DNA of 56,619 nucleotides, from contig JAIBBE010000117.1 of assembly GCA_019694835.1 (NCBI GenBank), positions 1 through 56,619 of the forward strand, written 5' to 3'. Made by a program: the position numbers and the translations under genes. Shown here piece by piece: positions 1-9,004 of this stretch. This stretch comes from Fimbriimonadaceae bacterium. Its GTDB lineage: Bacteria; Armatimonadota; Fimbriimonadia; Fimbriimonadales; Fimbriimonadaceae. Numbering within the stretch: position 1 is the first letter of the stretch; each line of letters starts with the position of its first letter. Below the pieces are notes generated by a model. The model was not told the origin of the DNA. It saw only the letters and a program-made list of their open reading frames with translations, and ran no database searches.

Positions 1-255
1 TCATCGGCGTTGAGCTCGGGGTGGGGGAATACTCACCGGGTCCGTCTAAGCGGAAAGGGAGAATGTAGTCCCTCCACCCTGCACCGGCACTCTACCGCGC
101 CGCTGCGATCACTATACAAGGGAGAGTAATTCCCAGGGCAATCGTTGATCGCTCGCGGGAAAAAATTATTCCCCTTCAGGCGCGCTCGTTCCTCACGGCC
201 AGATCCCCCTCACGGGAGTGAGGGGGACTCCAGGTCTCCGGGGTACCCTTCGAGC
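1..255. other. Left edge, no gene supported
   Basis: I see no convincing coding sequence here. The region holds a possible -10 box (TATACA at 113-118, no clear -35) and a perfect 9-bp hairpin at 205-226 (CCCCCTCAC, loop GGGA, GTGAGGGGG) 30 bp before the trxB start. The hairpin has no T-run, so it is more likely a leader structure than a terminator. Confidence 0.4.
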
Positions 256-1215
256 ATGGTTCACGACGTTATCATCATCGGTTCCGGTCCGGCTGGATAC
301 ACGGCGGCGCTCTATGCGGCGCGGGCTGATCTGAAGCCCCTCCTCTTCGCGGGGCTCGAACCGGGCGGGCAGCTGATGATTACTACCGACGTCGAGAACT
401 ACCCCGGATTCCCAGACGGGATCATGGGACCGGAAATGATGGCGCTGTTTCGCAAGCAGGTCGAGCGGTTCGGCACCGACATCCGAGATACCGAGATCAC
501 CAAAGTCGACTTCTCGCAGCGGCCGTTCAGGGTCTGGACAGATGAGGAGGAATTCCAGGCGCGTTCGGTCATCGTCTCGACCGGTGCCTCCGCGAAATGG
601 CTCGGACTGCCGTCCGAGGTGACGTTTGGCGGCTTCGGGGTCAGCGCATGCGCCACCTGCGACGGCTTCTTCTTTCGAGGCAAGGAACTGATCGTGGTTG
701 GCGGCGGCGATACGGCGATGGAGGAGGCCAACTACCTTACGCGGCACGCCTCGAAGGTTTACGTCGTCCATCGCCGCGACACGTTCAGGGCCAGCAAGAT
801 CATGCAGGAGCGCGTGCTCGATAACCCAAAGATCGAGGTGCTTTGGAACACGGGACTCGACGAGATTCTCGGCGATACCGAGCCTGTCAAGAAGGTCACT
901 GGCGTCCGCCTCGTAGACACCGTGTCGGGTGAGAAGCGTGAAATGCCGATTGGCGGCGTCTTCATCGCCATCGGACACAAACCCAACAGCGACCTCTTCA
1001 AGGGCGTCCTCGACATGGATGATGTCGGCTACCTCAAGGTCCAGCCCTTCAGCACACGGACGAACATCGAGGGCGTGTTTGCCTGTGGCGATGTCGCTGA
1101 CAGTGTTTACCGGCAAGCCGTCACCGCAGCCGGCACCGGATGCATGGCGGCCATCGATGCCGAGCGTTGGTTGGAGGCGCAAGCGCACGCCCATGCCGCA
1201 ATTGCCGGAGGGTAA
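256..1215 (+). CDS. trxB: Thioredoxin reductase
   Basis: NADPH-dependent flavoenzyme that reduces thioredoxin in the cytoplasm. The 319-residue product is of normal family length. It shows the FAD-binding GSGPAG motif near residue 10, the redox-active CATC pair (SACATCDG), the NADPH-binding [10 protein letters not shown] segment and the C-terminal ACGDV FAD motif. The reading frame stays open upstream to 145, but the family N-terminus ([10 protein letters not shown]) fits the ATG at 256. No strong ribosome site is visible. It stands alone, followed by a PilZ-like gene on the same strand. Its likely partner in this window is the TlpA-like protein at 13.6 kb only in a loose sense; no classical trxA is present. 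Confidence 0.93.
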   Translation: MVHDVIIIGSGPAGYTAALYAARADLKPLLFAGLEPGGQLMITTDVENYPGFPDGIMGPEMMALFRKQVERFGTDIRDTEITKVDFSQRPFRVWTDEEEFQARSVIVSTGASAKWLGLPSEVTFGGFGVSACATCDGFFFRGKELIVVGGGDTAMEEANYLTRHASKVYVVHRRDTFRASKIMQERVLDNPKIEVLWNTGLDEILGDTEPVKKVTGVRLVDTVSGEKREMPIGGVFIAIGHKPNSDLFKGVLDMDDVGYLKVQPFSTRTNIEGVFACGDVADSVYRQAVTAAGTGCMAAIDAERWLEAQAHAHAAIAGG

Positions 1216-1305
1216 CTCAACCAACAGTGACTTGACCTAGCTCATTTCGGCGCTAGCGGTCGCGAGAACCTGAGGCTCGCCAGGCCAAACGCCATCATTA
1301 AATCA

Positions 1306-1914
1306 GTGCAGATACGCCTTCAAGACTTCGAGAAAAAGAGGGCTCGCTGTAGGCGCATCAGCGACGGCGAGACCTTTTCGGGGTGGATTGCGCGGGCCGA
1401 AAGCGACTCGATCGAGATTGGCTTGGTGCTCCGCTCGCCCCTGAAGTCGGGGGACGAGGTCCTCGTTGAGGCCTTCGCGGACAAGATTCGGGCGGTCTTT
1501 CAGGCTCGTGCAGCCCAGGCCCGGAAGGGTGACCGAGACCGTGAACTGATTGTGCGGTTCGAGGTCCTCGGTGCAATCCGCTACCTCGATATCAATCAAG
1601 AGGGCCGTGTTCAGGTCGAAGGGATAACCGTCGGTCTGAAGCTTGGAGACGCACCTTACATCGGACAAGTCAACGATCTCTCGCCGCATGGGGTGGGTGC
1701 GTTTCTCCCCATTGGCCTTCCCGTCAACATGGTCTATGCCCTCGAAATCAAGACCGCGCAAGGCGACACATTCAGCTTTGACGCGGAAGTCCGTTACTGC
1801 CGAAAAGACGAGGAACGCTATCACATCGGGTTCCAGATCTCACAGCTGCCTCGCATCGAGCAAGCCCGTTGGAACGTCCTGATCGAGGATCAAATCGTTC
1901 GATTTGCGGCCTAG
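1306..1914 (+). CDS. PilZ-like domain protein (copy 1)
   Basis: A 202-residue protein with a GTG start. The C-terminal half carries the PilZ-type (D/N)xSxxG motif (NDLSPHGVG) followed by the usual beta strands and the phrase VRYCRKDEERYHIGF. The arginine-rich RxxxR motif that contacts cyclic di-GMP is not evident just upstream of this, so ligand binding is doubtful. The N-terminal half (about 100 residues) looks like the YcgR-N-type barrel but is not diagnostic. A related protein lies at 2727-3383, with the same C-terminal pattern (VRYCRRD...FRIGVRL), suggesting a local duplication. Function unproven; such proteins usually couple second messengers to motility or secretion. Confidence 0.7.
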   Translation: MQIRLQDFEKKRARCRRISDGETFSGWIARAESDSIEIGLVLRSPLKSGDEVLVEAFADKIRAVFQARAAQARKGDRDRELIVRFEVLGAIRYLDINQEGRVQVEGITVGLKLGDAPYIGQVNDLSPHGVGAFLPIGLPVNMVYALEIKTAQGDTFSFDAEVRYCRKDEERYHIGFQISQLPRIEQARWNVLIEDQIVRFAA

Positions 1915-1935
1915 TCTCGCCCAAGCTATGGATCG

Positions 1936-2120
1936 TGGAGCGCGGACTTCAGTCCGCCTCTGGGCCGAGGACTTCAGTCCTAGGCACGAACCCGAATCCG
2001 CCTGTTTGTCGAGTATCTCAGTCCGAGAAACGAACCCAAGTCGTTGACATTTTTGCCTGCCCGAACCGCCGGTTGGGACTGAAGTCCTCAACCCGGAGGC
2101 GGACTGAAGTCCGTGCTCCA
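1936..2120. repeat. REP/BIME-like palindromic element
   Basis: Two 46-bp arms in inverted orientation, 1936-1981 and 2075-2120, match at 41 of 46 positions. Each arm contains two copies of GGACTTCAGTCC (or its complement GGACTGAAGTCC), itself a small imperfect hairpin. The 93 bp between arms is non-coding. The layout resembles bacterial interspersed mosaic elements built from REP units. It lies between convergent genes, a usual place for such elements. Confidence 0.75.
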
Positions 2121-2134
2121 TCCTCGTTTGTCGC

Positions 2135-2680
2135 TTAAGAATCCGGCTGTGGGGACCGGAAGAGCTTCGTTGCCTCGATGAACGACTCATCGTTTTGGAA
2201 GACCTGTGCCGCAAGCGCATCCACGAGGCCGAAGATTTCGAGGAGATCGGTGAGGCGTTTTCGGCAGAATGCCATTTCTTCTCGCTCATCTTGCTGGGGG
2301 AGCCGCGCAACCGTGTCTCGAATTGCTCCAATCGCCGGGTCGATTTCTCGACGTTTTCGTTCGCGGAGCACACGGGCAAAGACCGACCAAACATCGGCCT
2401 CGCTCACGTAGATGTCCTTCCGGTCTCCGGGTCGTCGAAACCGATGGACAATGCCCCATTCCATGAGATCCCGGAGATTCATGCTGGCGTTGCCGCGGCT
2501 AATGTGAAGGCGCTCGATGATCTCGTCCATGCTGTGCGGTCGACCCGTGACCAGCAGGAGGGCATGGATTTGGGCCATCGTTCGATTGATTCCCCAGCTT
2601 GAGCTCATTCGGCCCCAAACGAGGATGAACTGATCCTGGGCGGCAGTGAGAGGATCGCGGGTTAGCTCGCTGTTCGGCAC
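2135..2680 (-). CDS. GbsR/MarR-type transcriptional regulator
   Basis: A 181-residue winged-helix protein with GTG start. Residues about 30-95 form the HTH: helix turn helix with SMDEIIERLHISRGNASMNLRDL and a wing containing RFRRPGDRKDIY. This pattern and the C-terminal helical region are typical of the GbsR family (COG1510), which in Bacillus represses choline/glycine betaine genes; in this organism the target is unknown. The gene is divergent from the second PilZ-like gene with 46 bp between start codons, so the neighbour or the gene itself is a plausible target. Confidence 0.75.
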   Translation of the reverse strand: MPNSELTRDPLTAAQDQFILVWGRMSSSWGINRTMAQIHALLLVTGRPHSMDEIIERLHISRGNASMNLRDLMEWGIVHRFRRPGDRKDIYVSEADVWSVFARVLRERKRREIDPAIGAIRDTVARLPQQDEREEMAFCRKRLTDLLEIFGLVDALAAQVFQNDESFIEATKLFRSPQPDS

Positions 2681-2726
2681 GAATATCAGTATGGTCCAAG
2701 GCCCTTGCTTCCAAAAATTATGGGTG

Positions 2727-3383
2727 ATGCCGATCGATCGTAAGTACGCTCAGTTTGCCGGTTCCCGGGTGCGATTCCAGCGACTCCGAGATGCCGCACT
2801 CTTCAATGGTTGGGTCGAGAGTTTTGACGGGAAGCACTTGAGCGTAACCGCCGCCACGGACCGTGCCGTCCTTGCCGGGGACATCGCCCAGTTTGAAATT
2901 GCCGGCTTTAGCGCTCGCGCCGTATTCCGCGCGCAGCTATGGGATGTGGCCATTGCCAGCGTAAACGCCGATTGTGACGTTCAGACGTTGGCGGGGATGA
3001 GCCTCCTGCACGTGAAGTCCGTTACGATGTACTTTGAAGTCGTCGGCGATGTCCGGCTGGTTCCGAGCGTCGAAAAGGGGCGCCTCAAATCGTCCAGTGT
3101 GGGGATGAGTCTTCTCTTGCCGAACGGGGGCACGTCACAAGCCCGAATCGTGGACGTTTCCGTGGAGGGGGTCGGCATCCTGAGCGAGGTAAGCCTCGCA
3201 CAGAATCAGGAGATTCCCTTTGTGATCGAGTCGCACTTAGGCCCTATTCAGGGAGTTGGGCAAGTCCGGTATTGCAGGCGCGACTCCAATGCCGAAGGTC
3301 ATTTTAGGATTGGAGTCCGCCTGGCAAGCCTAGGTCGAATCGACGTCCACCGGTGGCACCGAGTGATTGCCGAAGCGGCCTAA
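2727..3383 (+). CDS. PilZ-like domain protein (copy 2)
   Basis: A 218-residue relative of the protein at 1306-1914. The (D/N)xSxxG motif appears as VDVSVEGVG, followed by a conserved VRYCRRD strand and FRIGVRLASLGRI. As in copy 1, no RxxxR cyclic di-GMP motif is seen. The start chosen is ATG 2727 (MPIDRKYAQF); a GTG three bases upstream is also possible, and the frame is open to 2646. It is divergent from the GbsR-like gene and converges on secDF with a 6-bp gap. Confidence 0.65.
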   Translation: MPIDRKYAQFAGSRVRFQRLRDAALFNGWVESFDGKHLSVTAATDRAVLAGDIAQFEIAGFSARAVFRAQLWDVAIASVNADCDVQTLAGMSLLHVKSVTMYFEVVGDVRLVPSVEKGRLKSSSVGMSLLLPNGGTSQARIVDVSVEGVGILSEVSLAQNQEIPFVIESHLGPIQGVGQVRYCRRDSNAEGHFRIGVRLASLGRIDVHRWHRVIAEAA

Positions 3384-3389
3384 GAGGGA

Positions 3390-5945
3390 TCAGGGCCTGT
3401 CGTCGTCTTCGTCAACGGGCCGAGCAGCTTTCGTGACTGCACTGGAGCGCCGTCGAACCTGACTGTAGGAACCCGCACGCTCTTCGCCGGCACCAGTGCT
3501 TCCGCTGCGTTCTTGCTCGATTTGCACTTGCAGAGCGCGTGCGCGGTCCATTTCACGCTGAGCCTCGCCGATGAGCGAGTACTCCTCGCCCTTTCGCTTG
3601 GCAATGGAGCGATCCCATAGATAGAGGATCGGTGCCGCGTTGAAGATTGACGAGTAGGTACCCGAGAGGATGCCGACGAGCATGGTGAGACAGAAGAACT
3701 TGAGTTCGATCGTCGCGGTGCCGAAGAACACGAGGATCGCGAGGGTCACGATGACCGTCATCGACGTGTTGATCGAACGGGCGATGGACTGCGTGATCGA
3801 CCGGTTGCATAGGTTGCCGAAGTCCTCACCCTTGATTTGACGTCGAAGGTTCTCACGAATTCGATCAAAGATGACGATGGTGTCGTGAACCGAGAAGCCG
3901 ATCATCGTCAGCATCGCCGTCAGGAACAGCGCACTGATTTCCCATCCCGCGAAGTAGCCCACGATGGCCGCCACGCCGAGCACGACGAGGATGTCGTGAA
4001 CGAGAGCAAGAATGGCGGAAAGGCCGAACTTGAGGCCACTCCGAATGCCTCCCAGCGCGACGCCGAATCGGATGGTGAGGTAGACGATAATGAGCAACGA
4101 ACTCAAGATGACGCCCTTGACCGCGTTTTCAATCGTCTCTTTCTGAACCGAAGGTCCAACTTCGGTGAAGCTCAGCCGCTGGGTCGGATCGACCCCGGCT
4201 GCTTCTGCAATTCGTTTGTCTGCAGCGGCATCGCCAGCCTGGACACCGGCAGACGCCGGGACCGTAATGGAGACCTGCCGCCCGTTGAGGTTGTCGCTCT
4301 GGAACTTGACGTTTGAACCCTTGATGCCGTTGGACTCCAAGGATTTGTAAACCTGCTCGGCGGTGACGTTGGCACCGACTTTGTAGACTGCTTCGAAGCC
4401 GCCCTGAAACTCGACGTTGGGCTTGAAGCCGCCCATGAACATGAAGATCGCGCCCGGGATGATCGTCAGGATCGAAATCAGGAAGTAGCGACCAGCTTTG
4501 TTGACGATCTGCAACGGCTTGTGGTGAGCGTCCTTTTCAAGGCCTTCTCCGAACCACTGGCGACCCAATCCAAACCACTTCTCGTTCTTTCCGATGCCGG
4601 ATCCAACGATGAAGACGAGGAGCGAACGGGTTACCGAGATGGCCGTGAAGAACGAGATCAACACACCGATGATCAGCGTGCTGGCGAAGCCCTTAACCGG
4701 CCCTGTTCCGAGGTTCACCAATACGAGGCCGGTGAGGATCGTACAGGCGTTCGAGTCGAAGATTGCAGGTAGGGCTCGCTTGAATCCAAGCTCGACCGAG
4801 GTCATCAGTTGACGCCCCTCCCGCATTTCTTCCTTGACACGTTCAAAGACGAGAATATTGGCGTCGACTGCCATACCAACCGACAAGATGAAGCCAGCGA
4901 TCGAGGCGAGGGAGAAGGTCGCCCCGATGAGCTTGAGTACCGTTAGCGTGAACAGCACGTAGAGGCAGAGCGCAATCAACGCGACGACGCCTGGGAGGAC
5001 GTAATACACGACCATGAACAGCGCGATCACCGCAAACGAGATCAAGCCAGCCGTAACCATCATGTCAAGCGCTGGCTTACCGAGAGTCGACTCCACGACG
5101 GCTCGGCTCGTGACTTTGAGGTCCACGGGGAGTGCGCCGGAATTGAGCAAGTCCGTGAGATTCTTGACGTAGATCGGGTCGAACTGCCCCTCGATGAAGG
5201 CGTTGTCGCTCAGGCGCGCTCCATCCTTGACGCCCGCGATGCTGAGGACCCTACCGTCCATCACGAAAGCGATGTTCTCTCGGCGATTGTAGTACTTGCG
5301 GCTCCAGTCTTCGAGCTTCTTGGCTCCCTCACCCGAGAAGGTCATCAGAGGAACCGTGCTGTTGCCCTGAACACTAGGAGTGGCATTCGCCAAGTCATCG
5401 CCTTGAAGAATGAGGGTCCAGCCCTCGATCATCTTCGCGTATTCAGGATCGCCCGGCTTCAGATCCTTGCCCGCATCGGTTCCACGCTTGCGGCGGAACC
5501 ACACTTCTGGGTTGGAAGTCTTCTCGGACGTTGGGGCGATTTGATACTCGCGGAATGCGGCTTTTTCTGTCTCGACGTTCTTGGCATGATAGAGCTGAAT
5601 GCTGGCGCTGCTGCCGAGCGTGTCGATCGCTCTTTGTACATCTTTCTCGCCCGGAAGCTCAACAATGAAGTCGCTCGAGCCTTTTTGTTGGACATTGCCC
5701 TCGGTGACACCAAGGGTCTTGCCCACGCGTCGATTGAGGATGCTGACCAGGTTTGCGCGGACTTGGCCAATGCGCTGTCGCTGCTCGGGGGTGAGCTTCT
5801 CGGTGTCCATGGTGAAGGTGATGCGAGCACCACCCCGGACATCCAAGCCCAAGTTGTAGTCCTTCACCGTGTAGGCCCAACCCGAGAGCACGGTCAGGGC
5901 GAGAACGATGACGAGAAACAGATAACCTTTTGACTGCGACTGCAA
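3390..5945 (-). CDS. secDF: Protein translocase SecDF, fused
   Basis: Inner-membrane proton-driven accessory of the Sec translocon; SecD and SecF are one chain of 851 residues. The SecD half has LGLDVRGG, a periplasmic domain and a membrane block with GMAVDANILVFERVKEE. The SecF half has a second GFxPNVEFQGG entry and the GFSVHDTIVIFDRIRENLR motif. The frame opens at ATG 6005, but the start is most likely TTG 5945: it sits 6 bp after an excellent ribosome site (GGAGGAGAGG at 5961-5952) and gives a short cytoplasmic N-terminus before the first membrane helix. The C-terminal 50 residues are a charged tail. The gene is divergent from rpsU. Confidence 0.95.
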   Translation of the reverse strand: MQSQSKGYLFLVIVLALTVLSGWAYTVKDYNLGLDVRGGARITFTMDTEKLTPEQRQRIGQVRANLVSILNRRVGKTLGVTEGNVQQKGSSDFIVELPGEKDVQRAIDTLGSSASIQLYHAKNVETEKAAFREYQIAPTSEKTSNPEVWFRRKRGTDAGKDLKPGDPEYAKMIEGWTLILQGDDLANATPSVQGNSTVPLMTFSGEGAKKLEDWSRKYYNRRENIAFVMDGRVLSIAGVKDGARLSDNAFIEGQFDPIYVKNLTDLLNSGALPVDLKVTSRAVVESTLGKPALDMMVTAGLISFAVIALFMVVYYVLPGVVALIALCLYVLFTLTVLKLIGATFSLASIAGFILSVGMAVDANILVFERVKEEMREGRQLMTSVELGFKRALPAIFDSNACTILTGLVLVNLGTGPVKGFASTLIIGVLISFFTAISVTRSLLVFIVGSGIGKNEKWFGLGRQWFGEGLEKDAHHKPLQIVNKAGRYFLISILTIIPGAIFMFMGGFKPNVEFQGGFEAVYKVGANVTAEQVYKSLESNGIKGSNVKFQSDNLNGRQVSITVPASAGVQAGDAAADKRIAEAAGVDPTQRLSFTEVGPSVQKETIENAVKGVILSSLLIIVYLTIRFGVALGGIRSGLKFGLSAILALVHDILVVLGVAAIVGYFAGWEISALFLTAMLTMIGFSVHDTIVIFDRIRENLRRQIKGEDFGNLCNRSITQSIARSINTSMTVIVTLAILVFFGTATIELKFFCLTMLVGILSGTYSSIFNAAPILYLWDRSIAKRKGEEYSLIGEAQREMDRARALQVQIEQERSGSTGAGEERAGSYSQVRRRSSAVTKAARPVDEDDDRP

Positions 5946-6076
5946 GTGAAACCTCTCCTCCGCAAGGCGGACGTGTAGGCGAGGAGTATACCGAGGAGGG
6001 GCCATCCCTCACCGGCAGCCTCAAAGCCGGTTTGCGACGCATGGGGTATCATATTGCGTCCGGAGGAGATCGTAAT

Positions 6077-6247
6077 TTGATTCAAGTCGTTGTTCAACCC
6101 AATGAGTCTATCGACAGCGCCCTGAAGCGCTTCAACTTGAAGCTGCAGCAGAGCGGCCTGCTTCGCGAACTCAAAGAGCATTCTCATTACGAGAAGCCGA
6201 GCGAAAAGCGCCGCCGTCAGCGACGCCGACGCGTCGGTCGTTCGTAA
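6077..6247 (+). CDS. rpsU: Ribosomal protein bS21
   Basis: A 56-residue, highly basic small-subunit protein. The sequence IQVVVQPNESIDSALKRFN and the terminal RRRQRRRR run match bS21. The reading frame is open from 5930, but homology begins at a TTG at 6077, preceded by GGAGGAG at 6062-6068 with an 8-bp spacer. Both divergent neighbours (secDF and rpsU) therefore appear to start with TTG behind strong ribosome sites. Confidence 0.9.
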   Translation: MIQVVVQPNESIDSALKRFNLKLQQSGLLRELKEHSHYEKPSEKRRRQRRRRVGRS

Positions 6248-6341
6248 GACCCTGTATGGTCGGAAACTCAGGTTTTCCGCATAATCGCCCGATTTTCTTG
6301 GTATCGAATGAGCGCAACGGCGCGCTTTGACGAAACCGCCT

Positions 6342-7874
6342 ATGATCGACGACAACCGTAGACACCTGACACACAGCAGAGAAGTCACTCTTCGAGCCCT
6401 TCTCGTGCGATCCGGAAATGGCTTGCTTGCCCTTCTCGGCTGTGGGCTGATGTCCCTCCTCCTGCTGGCACACCGGATGCCGCCGTTCGATCGGCTCTCG
6501 ATTTCGGCACTCGTTCTCGTCGGTTTCGCCGCACTTCTCCTAACCCGATTTCACCTCCGGCACACGCCGCTCAAGATTGCGCCTGGCGTCGCAGAGCGAA
6601 TCATCTGGGTGACCACCCTCCTCGCCGTCACCGGCGTGCAGATCATGACGCGGACATTTGAGGCCAAGCGACTCATGGGCGTTGGATTCCTGATGACCGC
6701 ACCTCTGGTCGCGCAAGCCATGCTGGTATCGGCGCTGCTCGGTCCCGCAATCTCACTCTTTGCCTTGACCATTACCGCCCTCTTGCTCGGCGTTAGTGGC
6801 GCGATGCCGGTCGAGATGCTCACGGCTTCTTGGTTGGCAGGCGCGGTCGGTGCCCATGCCGTGAACCCGCTCAAGCAGCGCGGCGACCTCCTGCGAGCGA
6901 TGTCGGTCCAAGTCGTGGCCCTCGCCGCGATTGCCCTGTGCGTGACCGCGGTTTCCAGCAACAACGCCGGACTCGTTTTCGAAAGCGCAGGCTGGGCGGC
7001 ATTGGCTGCCATCGGCGCGACCTCGATCTTCTGGTTGGCGGTCGCAGTGTTGGAGAGGATTTTCGGGATCACCTCGGACTGGTCGCTCCTCGAACTCTGC
7101 AGCCCTGACCATCCTTTGCTGAAGGAACTCTGCATGCGGGCACCGGGAACCTACGCCCACTCGGTGATGGTCGGCAACTTGGCCGAGAATGCGGCGCGAG
7201 CAATCGGGGCGAATCCGGTGCTGTGCCGGGCGATGGCGTACTTCCACGATGTGGGCAAAGTGGCACGACCGTCGTTATTTATCGAAAACCAAATCGGTGG
7301 CGAGAATCCGCACGACGACCTTTCGCCCTCCATCAGCGCCATGATCATTCGTGCTCACGTCGACGATGGCCTCGAACTCGCCAAGCGTCACAAGTTGCCG
7401 AACGCCATTCAAGCGGGCATCGCCGAACACCACGGTACATCCCTGATCGGCTACTTCTACTCGAAGGCGCTTGAACAGCACGGATTCGAGAGCCATGACT
7501 CAGTTTTGGAGCAGCACTATCGCTACAAGGGTCCGAAGCCCCAAGGTCGCGAAACCGCGATCCTTCACCTCGCCGACTCTGTCGAAGCCGCGGCCCGAAC
7601 GATCGGTCGGAATTGCAGCGAAGAACTCGAAACCGTCATCGGCAAGATCATCGAGGATCGCCGCGCAGACGGGCAACTCGATGAATGCGACATCACTCTG
7701 CGCGAACTGAGATTGATTCGCGAATCGTTCCTACGCTCGCTTTGCGCCATTAGGCACGAGCGAGTCGTCTATCCTGGTGGGGATTCCCATGACGCGCCGG
7801 CGCAAGAACCGCATTCTGATCTCGAACGAATCCTCCCGAAGACTCCCCACGACGCGCATACGTATGGCGGTTGA
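6342..7874 (+). CDS. PgpH-type membrane HD phosphohydrolase
   Basis: About 510 residues: an N-terminal half with six or seven hydrophobic helices (about residues 25-235) and a cytoplasmic HD domain. Metal ligands are visible as HSVMVGNLAENAA, YFHDVGK, RAHVDDG and AEHHGTSLI. This matches the 7TM-HD (PgpH/YqfF) family, which degrades cyclic di-AMP in Firmicutes. It is shorter than typical members (700-850 residues) because the extracellular 7TMR-HDED domain is missing. In many phyla this gene precedes ybeY, as here. Start uncertain: ATG 6342 or TTG 6327; no clear ribosome site. The 3' end overlaps ybeY by 86 bp. Confidence 0.85.
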   Translation: MIDDNRRHLTHSREVTLRALLVRSGNGLLALLGCGLMSLLLLAHRMPPFDRLSISALVLVGFAALLLTRFHLRHTPLKIAPGVAERIIWVTTLLAVTGVQIMTRTFEAKRLMGVGFLMTAPLVAQAMLVSALLGPAISLFALTITALLLGVSGAMPVEMLTASWLAGAVGAHAVNPLKQRGDLLRAMSVQVVALAAIALCVTAVSSNNAGLVFESAGWAALAAIGATSIFWLAVAVLERIFGITSDWSLLELCSPDHPLLKELCMRAPGTYAHSVMVGNLAENAARAIGANPVLCRAMAYFHDVGKVARPSLFIENQIGGENPHDDLSPSISAMIIRAHVDDGLELAKRHKLPNAIQAGIAEHHGTSLIGYFYSKALEQHGFESHDSVLEQHYRYKGPKPQGRETAILHLADSVEAAARTIGRNCSEELETVIGKIIEDRRADGQLDECDITLRELRLIRESFLRSLCAIRHERVVYPGGDSHDAPAQEPHSDLERILPKTPHDAHTYGG

Positions 7875-8268
7875 TACCCTGCTCCAGATGTACGACCAGC
7901 CCCCCTCGGAAGTCTCCATCCTCTTCACTTCCGACGAGGCGATTCGCGTGCTCAATCGGGATTTCCGTGGCATCGACGAGGCGACCGATGTGCTGACCTT
8001 CCCAGGTCCCGGATTCCCGGGCACACCGCTGGGGGATATTGCGATCTCGGTTCCCTTCGCCGAACGTCAGGCCCAGCATCACGGGCACCCCAAGGACGAC
8101 GAATTGGTTTTGCTCGCCCTTCACGGTGGCTTACACTTGCTCGGGTTTGATGACGAAACCGATGAAGATCGCGAGGACATGGTGCGACGGATGAACGACG
8201 TCGCCACCCAACTCGGAATGGAGCCGAAACTCGCGTGGAGTTCGGTGCATGAAGGAGATGACCGCTAG
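7789..8268 (+). CDS. ybeY: Endoribonuclease YbeY
   Basis: Single-strand-specific metallo-endoribonuclease for 16S rRNA 3' end maturation and ribosome quality control. The zinc signature appears as HGGLHLLGFDDETDED; the third zinc ligand, usually His, is Asp here (HxxxHxxxxD). Length 159 residues is normal. Start ATG 7789 follows GGTGGGG; GTG 7777 is an alternative. The start lies inside the 3' end of the HD gene and the stop lies next to the start of the lipid kinase gene, so the three are translationally coupled. Confidence 0.93.
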   Translation: MTRRRKNRILISNESSRRLPTTRIRMAVDTLLQMYDQPPSEVSILFTSDEAIRVLNRDFRGIDEATDVLTFPGPGFPGTPLGDIAISVPFAERQAQHHGHPKDDELVLLALHGGLHLLGFDDETDEDREDMVRRMNDVATQLGMEPKLAWSSVHEGDDR

Positions 8269-8269
8269 C

Positions 8270-8983
8270 ATGTCCGCTCCCCGAGACCTCGTCGCCCCGT
8301 TCCGCGTGGCGATGAACGGCCTGGTCCACACCTTCCGGACGCAGCGCCACATGAGGGTGCACCTCTACGTGACGCTCATCACCGTGCTCGGCGCGATGCT
8401 GCTCGGCCTCCGCACCCGCGAAATTCTCGTCCTGCTTTTCATGATCAACTTCGTGCTCGTCGCGGAGATGTTCAACAGCGCAATCGAAGCCACCGTTGAC
8501 CTCGTTTCGCCCCAGTATCACCCTCTCGCCAAGTTCGCCAAGGATATTGCGGCGGGCGCCGTGCTCATCACGACCATCCTCGCAATCGTGGTCGGTGCCC
8601 TAATCGCGATTGGCGACGAGGCATGGGATCGCTTGCGTATCAGCCTCGGTTCGGGCAGCATTGGGATCCCGGTTTACTGGCGTCTCGGGATTGGTTCGCT
8701 CCTGGTATTGGTGATCGTGATCATCGGCAAGGGGCTCGGAAAACGCGGACAGGTCCACCAAGGCGGACTCGTCAGCGGCCACGCCGCGCTCGGTTTCTTC
8801 TTTGCGACCTCGGTTTTCTTCTTCACCGACAGCCCGCTCGTCTGCGCGATCGCCCTGCTTCTCGCCGCCGTGATCGCCCAGAGCCGCTGGGAAGCGAAGA
8901 TCCATTCGATTTTTGAACTGACTCTCGGGGCAACCGTGGGAGTCGTCATAGCCCTTCTCTTCTTCGGATTGAGTCCGCGATAG
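8270..8983 (+). CDS. DagK-type lipid kinase fused to PAP2-like domain
   Basis: Residues about 1-115 are a prokaryotic diacylglycerol/undecaprenol kinase: three helices and the signature AEMFNSAIEATVDL with HPLAKFAKDIAAGAVL. Residues about 125-237 are a PAP2-like phosphatase domain with SGHAALGF and a degenerate third motif (SRWEAKIHSIFELTLGATVG). A kinase and phosphatase acting on polyprenol or lipid phosphate would thus be in one chain; whether the PAP2 half is active is open. Start ATG 8270 uses AAGGAG at 8252-8257 (spacer 12); ATG 8249 would overlap ybeY further. Confidence 0.85.
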   Translation: MSAPRDLVAPFRVAMNGLVHTFRTQRHMRVHLYVTLITVLGAMLLGLRTREILVLLFMINFVLVAEMFNSAIEATVDLVSPQYHPLAKFAKDIAAGAVLITTILAIVVGALIAIGDEAWDRLRISLGSGSIGIPVYWRLGIGSLLVLVIVIIGKGLGKRGQVHQGGLVSGHAALGFFFATSVFFFTDSPLVCAIALLLAAVIAQSRWEAKIHSIFELTLGATVGVVIALLFFGLSPR

Positions 8984-9004
8984 CAAGGGTGTCTCGTCAA
9001 ATCT

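Noticed and set aside
193..1224. 343-residue open frame antisense to trxB
   Set aside because: It mirrors a strongly conserved gene; composition is typical of a high-GC shadow frame and it shows no domain.
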